A stretch of DNA of 35,823 bases from positions 1-35,823 of the forward strand of contig CAYLRW010000009.1 in NCBI GenBank assembly GCA_964386405.1, in the 5' to 3' direction. The stretch is from RZYP01 sp964386405 (GTDB lineage Bacteria; Bacillota; Negativicutes; Acidaminococcales; Acidaminococcaceae). Shown piece by piece: positions 24,079 through 32,221 of this stretch. The first letter of the stretch is position 1; each line of letters opens with the position of its first letter. The position numbers and the translations under genes are program-made. The notes beneath the pieces were generated by a model. The model saw only the letters and a list, made by a program, of their open reading frames with translations. It was not told the DNA's origin and did no database searches.

Positions 24079-25254
24079 ATGCAACAAGTTTATTTGGACA
24101 ATGCTGCAACAACAAAGGTTCTGCCAAGTATTGCTGAAGCTATGTTTAAAACTATGACTGAAGACTATGGAAATCCTTCCAGTATCTATAAATTAGGACA
24201 ACAAGCTAAGAATATTCTCGACACTGCAAGAGAACAGGTAGCCGAGCTGATAAACGCATCACCCAAGGAGATAATTTTCACAGGGGGCGGCAGTGAAGGA
24301 GATACTATGCTTCTTTTGGGCGTTGCTCATGCCTATGCGAAAAAGGGCAAACACATTATTACGACGGCGGTTGAACATCATGCCATCCTTCATACTTGCC
24401 AGGCCTTGGAAAAGGAGGGTTATACAGTTACTTATCTTCCGGTTGACGAATTCGGTAAGATTGAGCCAGCTGCTGTTGAAGCGGCTATTACGGCGGAAAC
24501 TATTTTGATTTCAGTTATGTACGCCAATAACGAGATAGGTACGATAATGCCAATCAAAGAAATTGGTGCCATCGCCCGAAAGCACGGCGTACTTTTTCAT
24601 ACCGACGCAGTGCAGGCAGCAGGACATATTCCAATCGATGTCCAGAAAGATAATATAGACCTCCTGACACTTACCGCTCACAAATTTCACGGTCCCAAAG
24701 GAACCGGCGCAGTTTATATTAAACAAGGTCTGAAAATTGGCAGTTTAGTTTATGGCGGCGGTCAGGAAAAAGGCTTGCGGGCCGGTACTGAAAACACAGC
24801 AGGTATTTTGGGCTTAGGCTTGGCGGCTGTACATGCCAGAGAGAATATGAAAGAGCATAGTAAACGTGTGATCAGCTTGCGTGACAAACTTATTACCGGT
24901 ATTAATGAACGAATAAGTGAAGTTCGCCTGAATGGACATCCCACTGACAGACTGCCGAATAATGTGAATTTCAGTATTCGTTATATCGAAGGTGAAGGAC
25001 TGTTGCTGTTACTCGATATGGCTGGGATAGCAGCTTCGAGTGGTTCAGCCTGTACATCTGGTTCACTTGATCCTTCTCATGTCCTGCTTGCAATTGGCTT
25101 GCCGCATGAGATAGCACACGGATCGTTGCGTTTAACTTTATCAGAATTGACGACTGAAGAAGAGATTGATTACCTTTTGGAAAAATTACCGCCAATTGTT
25201 GAACGACTTCGTCAGATGTCGCCGCTTTATAGCGAAAAGTATAATAGAGTATAA
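24079..25254 (+). CDS. nifS: Cysteine desulfurase
   Basis: This 391-residue fold-type I PLP enzyme removes sulfur from cysteine and passes it on as a persulfide. Key features are YLDNAATTKV at the N-terminus, EHHAILHTC near residue 100, the PLP lysine Lys202 in TAHKFHGPKG, and the persulfide cysteine Cys325 in SGSACTSGSLDPSHVL. The extended SACTSG loop is of the NifS/IscS group rather than the SufS group. The start is ATG 24079 behind GAGAGGAG; the in-frame ATG at 24073 is only two bases from that site. Downstream nifU and mnmA use its sulfur for Fe-S clusters and tRNA thiolation. Confidence 0.93.
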   Translation: MQQVYLDNAATTKVLPSIAEAMFKTMTEDYGNPSSIYKLGQQAKNILDTAREQVAELINASPKEIIFTGGGSEGDTMLLLGVAHAYAKKGKHIITTAVEHHAILHTCQALEKEGYTVTYLPVDEFGKIEPAAVEAAITAETILISVMYANNEIGTIMPIKEIGAIARKHGVLFHTDAVQAAGHIPIDVQKDNIDLLTLTAHKFHGPKGTGAVYIKQGLKIGSLVYGGGQEKGLRAGTENTAGILGLGLAAVHARENMKEHSKRVISLRDKLITGINERISEVRLNGHPTDRLPNNVNFSIRYIEGEGLLLLLDMAGIAASSGSACTSGSLDPSHVLLAIGLPHEIAHGSLRLTLSELTTEEEIDYLLEKLPPIVERLRQMSPLYSEKYNRV

Positions 25255-25269
25255 GAAAGTTGGTGTGAA

Positions 25270-25701
25270 ATGTATAGTGCAAAAGTAATGGACCATTTTT
25301 CTAATCCCCGCAATGTAGGCGTTATGGAAGAAGCTTCTGGCATTGGCACAGTTGGTAATCCGGTGTGCGGAGATATTATGAAGATATTTCTTAAAGTTGA
25401 GAATAATATAATTAAAGATATTAAGTTCCAAACTTTTGGCTGTGGTGCTGCTATTGCTACCAGCAGTATGGTTACTGAGCTTGCTAAAGAAAAAACTATT
25501 GATGAGGCGCTCAAACTTACCAATTTGGCAGTTGCTGAAGCCTTAGATGGACTCCCGCCGGTTAAGATGCATTGTTCTAATCTTGCTGCTGACGCACTAA
25601 AAGCGGCAATTGTTGATTATAAACTGAAAAATGGGTTGCCGACAGATGGCATTAATCTGGACAAAGAATGTTGTCATCATAACTGCTGCAGCCATAGCTA
25701 A
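25270..25701 (+). CDS. nifU: NifU/IscU-type Fe-S scaffold with a Cys/His tail
   Basis: This 143-residue scaffold on which Fe-S clusters are assembled has the three ligand cysteines: Cys33 in GNPVCGD, Cys58 in TFGCGAA and Cys102 in KMHCSNLA. It contains only the IscU-like domain and lacks the central ferredoxin and C-terminal thioredoxin-like domains of long NifU. An unusual tail, DKECCHHNCCSHS, adds four cysteines and three histidines and could bind metal. The gene starts 15 bases after nifS and ends 25 bases before mnmA. Confidence 0.92.
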   Translation: MYSAKVMDHFSNPRNVGVMEEASGIGTVGNPVCGDIMKIFLKVENNIIKDIKFQTFGCGAAIATSSMVTELAKEKTIDEALKLTNLAVAEALDGLPPVKMHCSNLAADALKAAIVDYKLKNGLPTDGINLDKECCHHNCCSHS

Positions 25702-25726
25702 ATTTATTACGGAAAGGTTGGTCAGA

Positions 25727-26854
25727 ATGCCGGATTTTGTTGATCAGGTAACAACCATAGAAAATTTGCGTCAATCAAATAAAAAGGTCATGGTTGCCAT
25801 GAGCGGCGGTGTGGACAGCTCCACCGTCGCTTTGATTTTGCGTGAGGAAGGTTATGAAGTAACCGGCGTGACAGGCAGAATGTTTGTCAATGAAGATATC
25901 GGCCTTATTGAAGAAAGCCGTTGCTGTTCGCTTGCAGATGTTGAAGATGCTCGCTTGGCTGCACATAAAATAGGCGCAGCACATTATGTCTATAATATGG
26001 GGGACTCTTTTAAAAGGACTGTTATAACACCATTTGTTAATGCCTACTTGGCTGGAGATACTCCTAATCCGTGTGTAAACTGCAATAAATATGTGAAATT
26101 TCCCCAGCTGCTTGCAAGAGCACTTTTGCTAGGAATTGATTATCTGGCAACAGGACATTATGCCAAGGTATTTTACGACCAAACTAAAAAACGCTGGCTG
26201 CTTGCACGGGCAGAGGATAAAAGCAAAGACCAGACATATATGCTTTATGCCTTGACTCAACACGAACTCAGCCATCTTCTGCTGCCGCTCGGTAACCTGA
26301 AAAAAACTGAAGTGCGGACAAAAGCTGGTGCAGCAGGACTTATTAATGCGACTAAACCAGATAGTCAGGATATTTGTTTTGTGCCAGATGGGAATTATGC
26401 TGGCTTTATAGAACGCTACAGCGGTAAGAAGCAGCAGCCTGGTAACTTTGTTCTGACAAGCGGTAAAGTAATAGGACGCCATAAGGGATTGATCCATTAT
26501 ACTTTAGGGCAACGCAAAGGCTTAGGGATCGCTTATAAGGAACCTCTTTACGTCTTGTCAAAAGATGCGGCCAATAACACAGTTGTTCTTGGCACTGAAA
26601 AAGATCTATATAAGAAGGAATTCTTTGTTGGTGATTGCAATTTTATCTCTATAGAAAAGCTTACAGAGCCTATGAATGTTACTTGCAAGGTACGTTATCG
26701 TATGCAAGACGAGCCGGCAATAATTGAACCTGTGCTTGATGGTAAAGTGAAAGTGACATTTAAGGAAGCACAGCGCGCTATTACTTCGGGACAAGCGGCT
26801 GTTTTTTATGATGGGCAGCTGGTTGTTGGCGGCGGCACCATTTTGTCTGATTAA
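25727..26854 (+). CDS. mnmA: tRNA-specific 2-thiouridylase MnmA
   Basis: This 375-residue enzyme adenylates and thiolates U34 of tRNA-Lys, -Glu and -Gln. The PP-loop ATP motif is AMSGGVDSS at residues 24-32. The catalytic cysteine pair is in TPNPCVNCNKYVKF near 120 and DSQDICFVPDG near 220. The C-terminal half has the family motifs YTLGQRKGLGIA and RYRMQDEPA. The start is ATG 25727 with GAAAGG upstream; it leaves about 18 residues before the core, so the N-terminus is a little long. The open frame reaches back into nifU without a better start. Co-transcription with nifS supplies the sulfur donor directly. Confidence 0.94.
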   Translation: MPDFVDQVTTIENLRQSNKKVMVAMSGGVDSSTVALILREEGYEVTGVTGRMFVNEDIGLIEESRCCSLADVEDARLAAHKIGAAHYVYNMGDSFKRTVITPFVNAYLAGDTPNPCVNCNKYVKFPQLLARALLLGIDYLATGHYAKVFYDQTKKRWLLARAEDKSKDQTYMLYALTQHELSHLLLPLGNLKKTEVRTKAGAAGLINATKPDSQDICFVPDGNYAGFIERYSGKKQQPGNFVLTSGKVIGRHKGLIHYTLGQRKGLGIAYKEPLYVLSKDAANNTVVLGTEKDLYKKEFFVGDCNFISIEKLTEPMNVTCKVRYRMQDEPAIIEPVLDGKVKVTFKEAQRAITSGQAAVFYDGQLVVGGGTILSD

Positions 26855-27038
26855 GTATCAAGAAGTAATTGTTTTATTTGTATTAATGAATTATATTGAT
26901 TTAGTTATATATCAGGTGATAAGATACAAATAAGGGAAAAATAAAAATAATTTGCCACTAAGCTGGACTAATGTTTCTAGATAGATTTTTATTAAAAATA
27001 TTTGTGAAACAAGATTAATAAGGTCCGGGAGTGGGCCA

Positions 27039-27079
27039 AGACAAAGAGGCCTTCCGTTTATAGGAAGGCCTCTTTGTCT
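27039..27079. repeat. Perfect 17-bp hairpin before the MgtE-like gene
   Basis: AGACAAAGAGGCCTTCC (27039-27055) and its exact inverse (27063-27079) enclose a 7-base loop. Neither strand has a T run after the stem, so it is not a standard intrinsic terminator. It may stabilise mRNA ends, stop transcription by other means, or act in the leader of the following gene. The rest of 26855-27131 is AT-rich and shows no other element. Confidence 0.7.
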
Positions 27080-27131
27080 AAAGAGCTGGTCATTTATCTA
27101 TTTGTGATACTGATGAAACAAGGAGGCAGCC

Positions 27132-28412
27132 ATGCAAAAGCATATAACTGAAATTTATTTCAGTCAGCTTAGAGGAAGAGAAATTATCGATATTAAAGGT
27201 CATGCTATAGGCAAAGTCAAGGATATCGTTACTTTATGGAGTGCCAGTCTGCCGGTTATTAGCGGTATCCTTTATAGTGATGATCGGGATAAGTTGATAC
27301 CAGCTGACCTGGTACAAAGTTGGGACGGCAAACAGGTAGCACTTGCTGAAACCTTAGAAAACATTCAAACAATACAAATAAGTCATCAGGAACTTTTTGT
27401 AGGGAAATGGCTTTTAGATAATCAGGTTATAGACTTAAAGGGGTATAAAATTGTTCGTGTAAACGATATCCTTTTGTCTTGTGATGAACAGGACGGCAAG
27501 CAAAGATTGTCCATTATCGCCGCAGACGTTGGTATTAGAGGACTTTTGCGCCGTATCGGATTAGAGTTTTTGGGCAGTAGTCTGGAGAAAAAATATATTT
27601 CCTGGCAGCATATAACGCCTTTGGAGAAAAGAACAGGAAGCCTCAAATTAAAACTTGATAAAGACCATTTTAAAAAATTGCATCCAGCAGATATAGCTGA
27701 TTTGCTTGAAGATATGGATTATGACAGCCGCAGCGTATTTTTTAAGGCCTTGGGAGCTGAACAAGCTGCCGAAGCCATAGGGAAACTCAAAGAAAATACG
27801 CAGGTTGAAATTGTGACGCGGATGGAGAAGGAACAGGCAGTAAGGCTGTTGGAGGACTTGCATGCTGATGAAGCTGCAAATCTATTGAGAGAGATGCCTA
27901 AAGAAAAAGCAGCTGAATTACTGCAGATGGTTAAGAAAGACAAGGCTAAAGAATTGAAATGGCTTCTGCATTATAAAAGTGATACGGCAGGCAGTCTAAT
28001 GACAACGGAGTTTATCCGTTTACCGGTAACATTTACTGCTGGACAAGCAATTGAGCATTTGCGTAGATTTGCCCAAGATGCAGAAATGATTTACTATCTC
28101 TATGTTACTGACGTTGATGAAAAACTTTTGGGAGTATTTTCTCTGCGGGAACTTATTTTGGCTGATCAGAAGATTACCATTGGTGCTTTGCTGCATTCCA
28201 AAGTAATAACCGTTCAAGTTAATGACAGCCGCAAAAAGGTTGCTGAAATTATTCATAAATATGGCTTACTTGCTGTACCGGTTATAGATGCAGAAGGATT
28301 TTTGCAAGGAGTAGTTACGGTTGATGATGTGCTTGATTTATTTATGGTTGATAGAACTCTAAAGGCATCAATGTCCAGATATTTGAACAAGCGTGGCCTG
28401 AGGCGGAAGTGA
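27132..28412 (+). CDS. Soluble PRC-barrel / MgtE-N / CBS-pair protein, likely Mg2+-sensing partner of NRAMP
   Basis: The 426-residue cytosolic protein has no membrane segments. Residues about 5-165 hold two PRC-barrel-like units (IDIKGHAIGKVKDIV and IDLKGYKIVRVNDIL). Residues about 175-275 form the MgtE N-terminal superhelix (LHPADIADLLEDMDYDSR, LLREMPKEKAAELLQM). Residues about 280-405 are a CBS pair (DTAGSLMTTEF, GVFSLRELIL, GVVTVDDVLDLF). In MgtE channels the N domain and CBS pair bind Mg2+ and gate the pore, but here the pore domain is absent. The next gene, 4 bases downstream, encodes an NRAMP-like permease, so this is probably its regulatory subunit. The start is ATG 27132 behind AGGAGG. 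Confidence 0.88.
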   Translation: MQKHITEIYFSQLRGREIIDIKGHAIGKVKDIVTLWSASLPVISGILYSDDRDKLIPADLVQSWDGKQVALAETLENIQTIQISHQELFVGKWLLDNQVIDLKGYKIVRVNDILLSCDEQDGKQRLSIIAADVGIRGLLRRIGLEFLGSSLEKKYISWQHITPLEKRTGSLKLKLDKDHFKKLHPADIADLLEDMDYDSRSVFFKALGAEQAAEAIGKLKENTQVEIVTRMEKEQAVRLLEDLHADEAANLLREMPKEKAAELLQMVKKDKAKELKWLLHYKSDTAGSLMTTEFIRLPVTFTAGQAIEHLRRFAQDAEMIYYLYVTDVDEKLLGVFSLRELILADQKITIGALLHSKVITVQVNDSRKKVAEIIHKYGLLAVPVIDAEGFLQGVVTVDDVLDLFMVDRTLKASMSRYLNKRGLRRK

Positions 28413-28416
28413 AATA

Positions 28417-29679
28417 ATGAAGAAGTTTAGAGCTTTTCGCGATAAGATTATTGTTTTTTTATCTATAATGGGGCCTGGCATTGTTACAGCTTTTGCGGAC
28501 AATGATGCCGGCGGCATAGCTACTTATGCAGCAGCAGGGGCAAAGTATGGCCTTGGGCTTTTATTTACTATGCTGCTTAGCACTGTGTGCTTGGCTATAG
28601 CTCAGGAGATGTCTGCCAGGACGGGTGCGGTAACAGGTAAGGGCTTATCAGATCTTATACGCGAACGTTATGGTGTTAAGTGGACTTTGTTTGCTATGTC
28701 TATATTGATTGTTGCCAATATCGGAACTACGGCTTCTGAGTTTTCTGGTATTGCAACGAGTTTTGAAATTTTTGGCGTTAGCAGATATATTTCTGTCCCG
28801 TTGGTTGCCTTTGCGGTTTGGATTCTGGTACTAAAAGGTAGTTACAACAAAATTGAAAAGATTTTTTTAGTATTGTGCTTAACTTTCGCAAGCTATGCGA
28901 TTTCAGGAATCATAGTGGGTCCATCCTGGAAAGAAGTATTGATTGCGTCGGTCAAACCTACTTTTATCTGGGATGCAGAATTCTTGCTGATGGCAATTGG
29001 GGTAATAGGAACAACTGTCACCCCCTGGGGACAATTTTATGTACAAGCGGCAGTTGTTGACAAGGGAATCAACGCCTCGGATTATCAATATACGCGTTGG
29101 GATGTACTTGTTGGAGCCTTTTTTACCTGGCTGGTAGCCTTTTTTATAATTGTCGCTACGGATGCCACTCTGTACACGAACGGCATAACCATCGAAACAG
29201 CTGGTGATGCCGCCATTGCCCTTGCACCTGTTGCCGGTAAGTATGCAAGTTTGTTGTTTGCTTTCGGCCTTTTGGGTGCCTCAATGTTAGCAGCTTTCAT
29301 ACTGCCGCTAAGCACTGCGTATGCTGTTTGTGAAGCACTGGGTTTTGAACATGCAGTCAGTGATTCCTACAAAGAAGCACCTGTGTTCTTCGGTCTTTAT
29401 ACGACGTTGTTGGTGGCTGGCGCTGGAATTGTATTGCTGCCGGGTTTGTCATTATATAAAATAATGCTTACATCGCAAGTCATTAATGGCGTTCTGCTGC
29501 CTCCGATACTGATTTTTATGGTACTGATAGCCAGTGATAGAAATTTAATGGGTAAATACGCTAATTCAGGTTTGTATAACATTGTGGCCTGGATATTTAC
29601 AGTGATTTTAATAGCATTGACGATACTATTAGTGCTATCAGGCTTTGTACCGGATATTTTCAATATACTTTTGAAATAA
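28417..29679 (+). CDS. NRAMP-related divalent metal transporter with altered metal site
   Basis: This 420-residue protein has eleven hydrophobic segments and the SLC11 fold. The helix-1 metal motif, DPGN in Mn/Fe transporters, here reads Asp30-Ala-Gly-Gly33 (FADNDAGGIATYA). The helix-6 motif, normally AxxMPH, reads GTTVTPWGQ, with Thr202 in place of the methionine that selects transition metals. Loss of the soft Met ligand is the hallmark of NRAMP-related magnesium transporters. With the MgtE-N/CBS protein encoded 4 bases upstream, Mg2+ uptake is my preferred call. Annotation as a manganese transporter would be doubtful. No gene symbol is assigned because mntH would mislead. Confidence 0.85.
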   Translation: MKKFRAFRDKIIVFLSIMGPGIVTAFADNDAGGIATYAAAGAKYGLGLLFTMLLSTVCLAIAQEMSARTGAVTGKGLSDLIRERYGVKWTLFAMSILIVANIGTTASEFSGIATSFEIFGVSRYISVPLVAFAVWILVLKGSYNKIEKIFLVLCLTFASYAISGIIVGPSWKEVLIASVKPTFIWDAEFLLMAIGVIGTTVTPWGQFYVQAAVVDKGINASDYQYTRWDVLVGAFFTWLVAFFIIVATDATLYTNGITIETAGDAAIALAPVAGKYASLLFAFGLLGASMLAAFILPLSTAYAVCEALGFEHAVSDSYKEAPVFFGLYTTLLVAGAGIVLLPGLSLYKIMLTSQVINGVLLPPILIFMVLIASDRNLMGKYANSGLYNIVAWIFTVILIALTILLVLSGFVPDIFNILLK

Positions 29680-29733
29680 AATAGGATACTAATCAGTAAA
29701 CAGGCATTTTTGCAATTATAAGGGGGCAATAAA

Positions 29734-30780
29734 TTGAACATTTCAGAAATCAAATATTTATTGGAAAAACAGAAAAGAATACCTCTTGGTTTTTTCCCGA
29801 CGCCGTTTTATAAGTTGGAAAGGCTTTCCAGTCACTTAGGTGTCAACCTTTATATCAAAAGAGATGATTTTACCGGCCAAAATCTTTTCGGCGGTAATAA
29901 AATAAGAAAATTGGAGTATTTATTGGGGCAGGCAGTGGAAAATGGTGCCGAATATGTTTTTACTTATGGCGCCACTCAGTCCAATCACGCAATGCAGACA
30001 GCAGCAGCCTGCAGAAAACTGGGACTGAAGCCTGTTTTGTATTTGTTGGCTTTCGTTGAGACAGATGAAAATGATTTAAAAGGCAATTTGCTTTTAGACA
30101 AAATTTTTGGAGCAGAAGTGCATATTATAAATACATTGCCAAATGAGAGTTTGTTTGAGAGTACAGAACGTTATATGGTTGCTGCCAAGAAACATATGGC
30201 ACAATTGGAAGCTGGTGGTTATAAATGTTATAGCATTCCACTTGGAGGATCGAACGCTATTGGTACAACCGGTTTCGTAGGTGGTTATTTAGAAATACAG
30301 CAACAAATGAATTCGCTTGGAATTAAAGCTGACTATATTTTTCATGCTAATGGTTCTGGTGGCACAATGACGGGATTGGCTGTGGGCAGAAAGTTGTTTG
30401 GTTCTTCGGAAAAGCTAATTGCTGTTGGCGCAGCTAAGCATGACGCTAATTTCATTACTTCGATGATAGAACTTGGCAACAATGTCTTAGTAAGGCTTGG
30501 TTCTGATAAAATTATGACAAAAGAAGATTTCGAGATGGATGAGGAACATTTTGCGCCTGGATATGAGATGCCAAGTGAGCAAGGGTCGGAGGCAATAAAG
30601 TTATTGGCACGTGAAGAGGGCATCCTTTTGGATCCTGTTTATAGTGGTAAAGCATTTTCCTGTTTGCTTGATTATGTCCGTAGTCGCAGAGTCCCTCAAG
30701 GAAGCAATGTTATTTTCTGGCATACTGGCGGCGCTACAGCATTGTTTGCAGAAAAAGAGATATTAGGTTCTATATTCTAG
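29734..30780 (+). CDS. PLP-dependent D-cysteine desulfhydrase / ACC-deaminase family enzyme
   Basis: This 348-residue fold-type II PLP enzyme opens with the substrate-side stretch FFPTPFYKLERLS, then YIKRDDFTGQNLFGGNKIRKL, in which Lys56 should hold PLP. ATQSNHAMQTAAA near residue 90 and the phosphate-binding loop ANGSGGTMTGL near 205 complete the pattern. The family includes D-cysteine desulfhydrase (pyruvate, sulfide, ammonia) and ACC deaminase; bacterial stand-alone genes like this are mostly the former. The start is TTG 29734 with AGGGGGC at 29721-29727. It follows the NRAMP gene by 54 bases and ends at a terminator. There is no functional link to metal transport that I can see. Confidence 0.8.
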   Translation: MNISEIKYLLEKQKRIPLGFFPTPFYKLERLSSHLGVNLYIKRDDFTGQNLFGGNKIRKLEYLLGQAVENGAEYVFTYGATQSNHAMQTAAACRKLGLKPVLYLLAFVETDENDLKGNLLLDKIFGAEVHIINTLPNESLFESTERYMVAAKKHMAQLEAGGYKCYSIPLGGSNAIGTTGFVGGYLEIQQQMNSLGIKADYIFHANGSGGTMTGLAVGRKLFGSSEKLIAVGAAKHDANFITSMIELGNNVLVRLGSDKIMTKEDFEMDEEHFAPGYEMPSEQGSEAIKLLAREEGILLDPVYSGKAFSCLLDYVRSRRVPQGSNVIFWHTGGATALFAEKEILGSIF

Positions 30781-30787
30781 AATGACA

Positions 30788-30818
30788 AAAATGGTACAGT
30801 CCAAGACTGTACCATTTT
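30788..30818. terminator. Bidirectional terminator between the PLP enzyme and tRNA-Arg
   Basis: A 14-bp stem, AAAATGGTACAGTC (30788-30801) with 30805-30818, has a 3-base loop. On the minus strand it ends in TTTTTG, so it can stop both the PLP-enzyme transcript and the tRNA transcript. Confidence 0.8.
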
Positions 30819-30862
30819 GCTTATAAAAATAAAGTATTTGATTGTGATAGAACTTTTAGTTC

Positions 30863-30937
30863 TGGTACGCCTGAGTGGAATCGAACCACCGCACGCGGCT
30901 CCGGAGGCCACTGCTCTATCCACTGAGCTACAGGCGT
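30863..30937 (-). tRNA. tRNA-Arg, anticodon CCG
   Basis: The minus strand folds as a complete tRNA. The 7-bp acceptor is ACGCCTG with CAGGCGT and the D arm is GCTC/GAGC. The anticodon arm is GTGGC/GCCGC around the loop CTCCGGA, with anticodon CCG at 30904-30902. The T arm carries TTCGATT. Discriminator A and an encoded CCA end the gene at 30863. It decodes the arginine codon CGG. Confidence 0.96.
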
Positions 30938-30959
30938 ATGCATGTTTGTTGCGGGTGTA

Positions 30960-30988
30960 ATTATAGCATAAACTGCACTCATAAGCAA
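30960..30988 (-). promoter_or_regulatory. Promoter of tRNA-Arg
   Basis: On the minus strand TTGCTT (30988-30983) and TATAAT (30965-30960) are 17 bases apart, with an extended TGC before the -10. It lies 22 bases upstream of the tRNA 5' end. Confidence 0.75.
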
Positions 30989-31040
30989 TTCTTTCTTAGG
31001 TTTGTTAAGCTATAGCTGCCTATATTAGTGATAAATATAG

Positions 31041-31068
31041 TGTTAAGGCTTTTGTTATCTGCTATAAT
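31041..31068 (+). promoter_or_regulatory. Promoter of the LUD-DUF3842-F420-ligase-like unit
   Basis: A perfect TATAAT (31063-31068) is preceded by TGC, an extended -10, with a weak TGTTAA -35 (31041-31046) at a 16-base spacing. Confidence 0.55.
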
Positions 31069-31106
31069 GAAATTGCAGGGATTCTATTGTATTGGAGGGA
31101 GTTTTC

Positions 31107-31742
31107 ATGAATAGCATGTTAAAACATCACTATGAACTTACTGGCAAAAAAGTGGTAGAAGCTCTTAATAAGAACCGTTTTAAGGCTGAATATGCAGATA
31201 CAAAAGCAGAAGCTGTAGAGGCAATACTTAAACTTATCAATCCGCAGGATACTGTCGGTATGGGAGGTTCCATAACCTTGGAAGAGCTTTCCATTGGCAA
31301 GCTTTTACAAGAACTTGGCAATACGATATTTAATCATCAGGGATTGCCGCCGGCAGAAGCTTATAATGTACGTCGTAAACAGCTGACTTCTGATGTATTC
31401 ATTGCCAGCTCCAATGCGGTTACCCTTGATGGCGAAATTGTGAATATGGATGGCAGTGGCAATAGAGTTGCAGCGCTGAGCTTTGGACCGAAAAGAGTTA
31501 TCGTTATTATGGGAGCAAACAAAATTGTTAAAGACGAAGTAGAGGCAAGACGCCGTATTGCAATGACGGCTGCACCGATGAATGCTGACAGGCTGAATAG
31601 AAAGACACCTTGTGTAATTACAGGAGTATGTGCTAACTGCAATAGCCCGGAACGTATTTGTTCCATAACGTCAATTATGCATAAAGCTCCTTCAACTTCA
31701 GATTTTCATGTAATTATCGTTGGTGAAGCTTTAGGCTATTAA
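31107..31742 (+). CDS. LUD-domain protein (LutC/DUF162 family)
   Basis: This 211-residue protein of the LUD (lactate utilisation) family has VGMGGSITLEELS near residue 50 and the family motif ASSNAVTLDGEIVNMDGSGNR near 100. A C-terminal cysteine cluster, GVCANCNSPERICS (C-x2-C-x6-C), is typical of stand-alone members and may bind a metal centre. LutC proteins support LutAB lactate oxidation, but no lutA or lutB is here, and this cysteine-bearing branch has no proven role. The start is ATG 31107 with GGAGGG at 31095-31100; the TTG at 31092 overlaps that site. It is first gene of a unit continuing with DUF3842 17 bases later. Confidence 0.88.
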   Translation: MNSMLKHHYELTGKKVVEALNKNRFKAEYADTKAEAVEAILKLINPQDTVGMGGSITLEELSIGKLLQELGNTIFNHQGLPPAEAYNVRRKQLTSDVFIASSNAVTLDGEIVNMDGSGNRVAALSFGPKRVIVIMGANKIVKDEVEARRRIAMTAAPMNADRLNRKTPCVITGVCANCNSPERICSITSIMHKAPSTSDFHVIIVGEALGY

Positions 31743-31759
31743 ATAATGAGGTGTAAGTT

Positions 31760-32182
31760 GTGAAAATTGTTTTTATTGATGGTATGGGCGGTGGCATGGC
31801 CGCACAAGTAATAAGCCATTTGCCAAAAAAAATCTTCGAACAGGCCGATGTCGTTGGATTGGGAACAAATTCTTTGGCAACTGCCGCTATGTTGAAAGCC
31901 GGAGTGAAAAGAGGAGCGACTGGAGAGAACGCGATTTGTTTTTCCGTCGGCGAGGCTGATATTATAGTTGGACCTATTGGTATTATTATTCCGAATACGA
32001 TGATGGGAGAAATAAGCCCCAAGATTGCTGAAGCTGTAGCATCAGCCAGATGCAAAAAAATACTGCTGCCAGTCAATCAGAATCATGTGGAAATCATCGG
32101 TTTGGCAAACAGTCCTATGGCGATGTTAATTAAAGATGCTACAGAGCGTATTACTCAGTTGTGTGAAGAACAGTCAATATAA
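31760..32182 (+). CDS. DUF3842 family protein
   Basis: This 140-residue protein matches DUF3842, a small Rossmann-like family with no known function. The N-terminal nucleotide-binding-like loop is VFIDGMGGGMAAQVI. The conserved core has GLGTNSLATAAMLKAG and GATGENAI, then IIVGPIGIIIPNTMMGEI. It uses a GTG start at 31760 behind GAGGTG. It is sandwiched between the LUD gene and an F420-ligase-like gene in tight spacing, so the three probably share a pathway. Confidence 0.82.
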   Translation: MKIVFIDGMGGGMAAQVISHLPKKIFEQADVVGLGTNSLATAAMLKAGVKRGATGENAICFSVGEADIIVGPIGIIIPNTMMGEISPKIAEAVASARCKKILLPVNQNHVEIIGLANSPMAMLIKDATERITQLCEEQSI

Positions 32183-32221
32183 AAGTATAGTGCTTTTGAT
32201 TTGTCTGGAGGTAAAACGTTG

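Noticed and set aside
28417..29679. Annotation of the NRAMP gene as manganese transporter MntH
   Set aside because: The DPGN and MPH metal motifs are not conserved, and the partner gene carries Mg2+-sensing domains.
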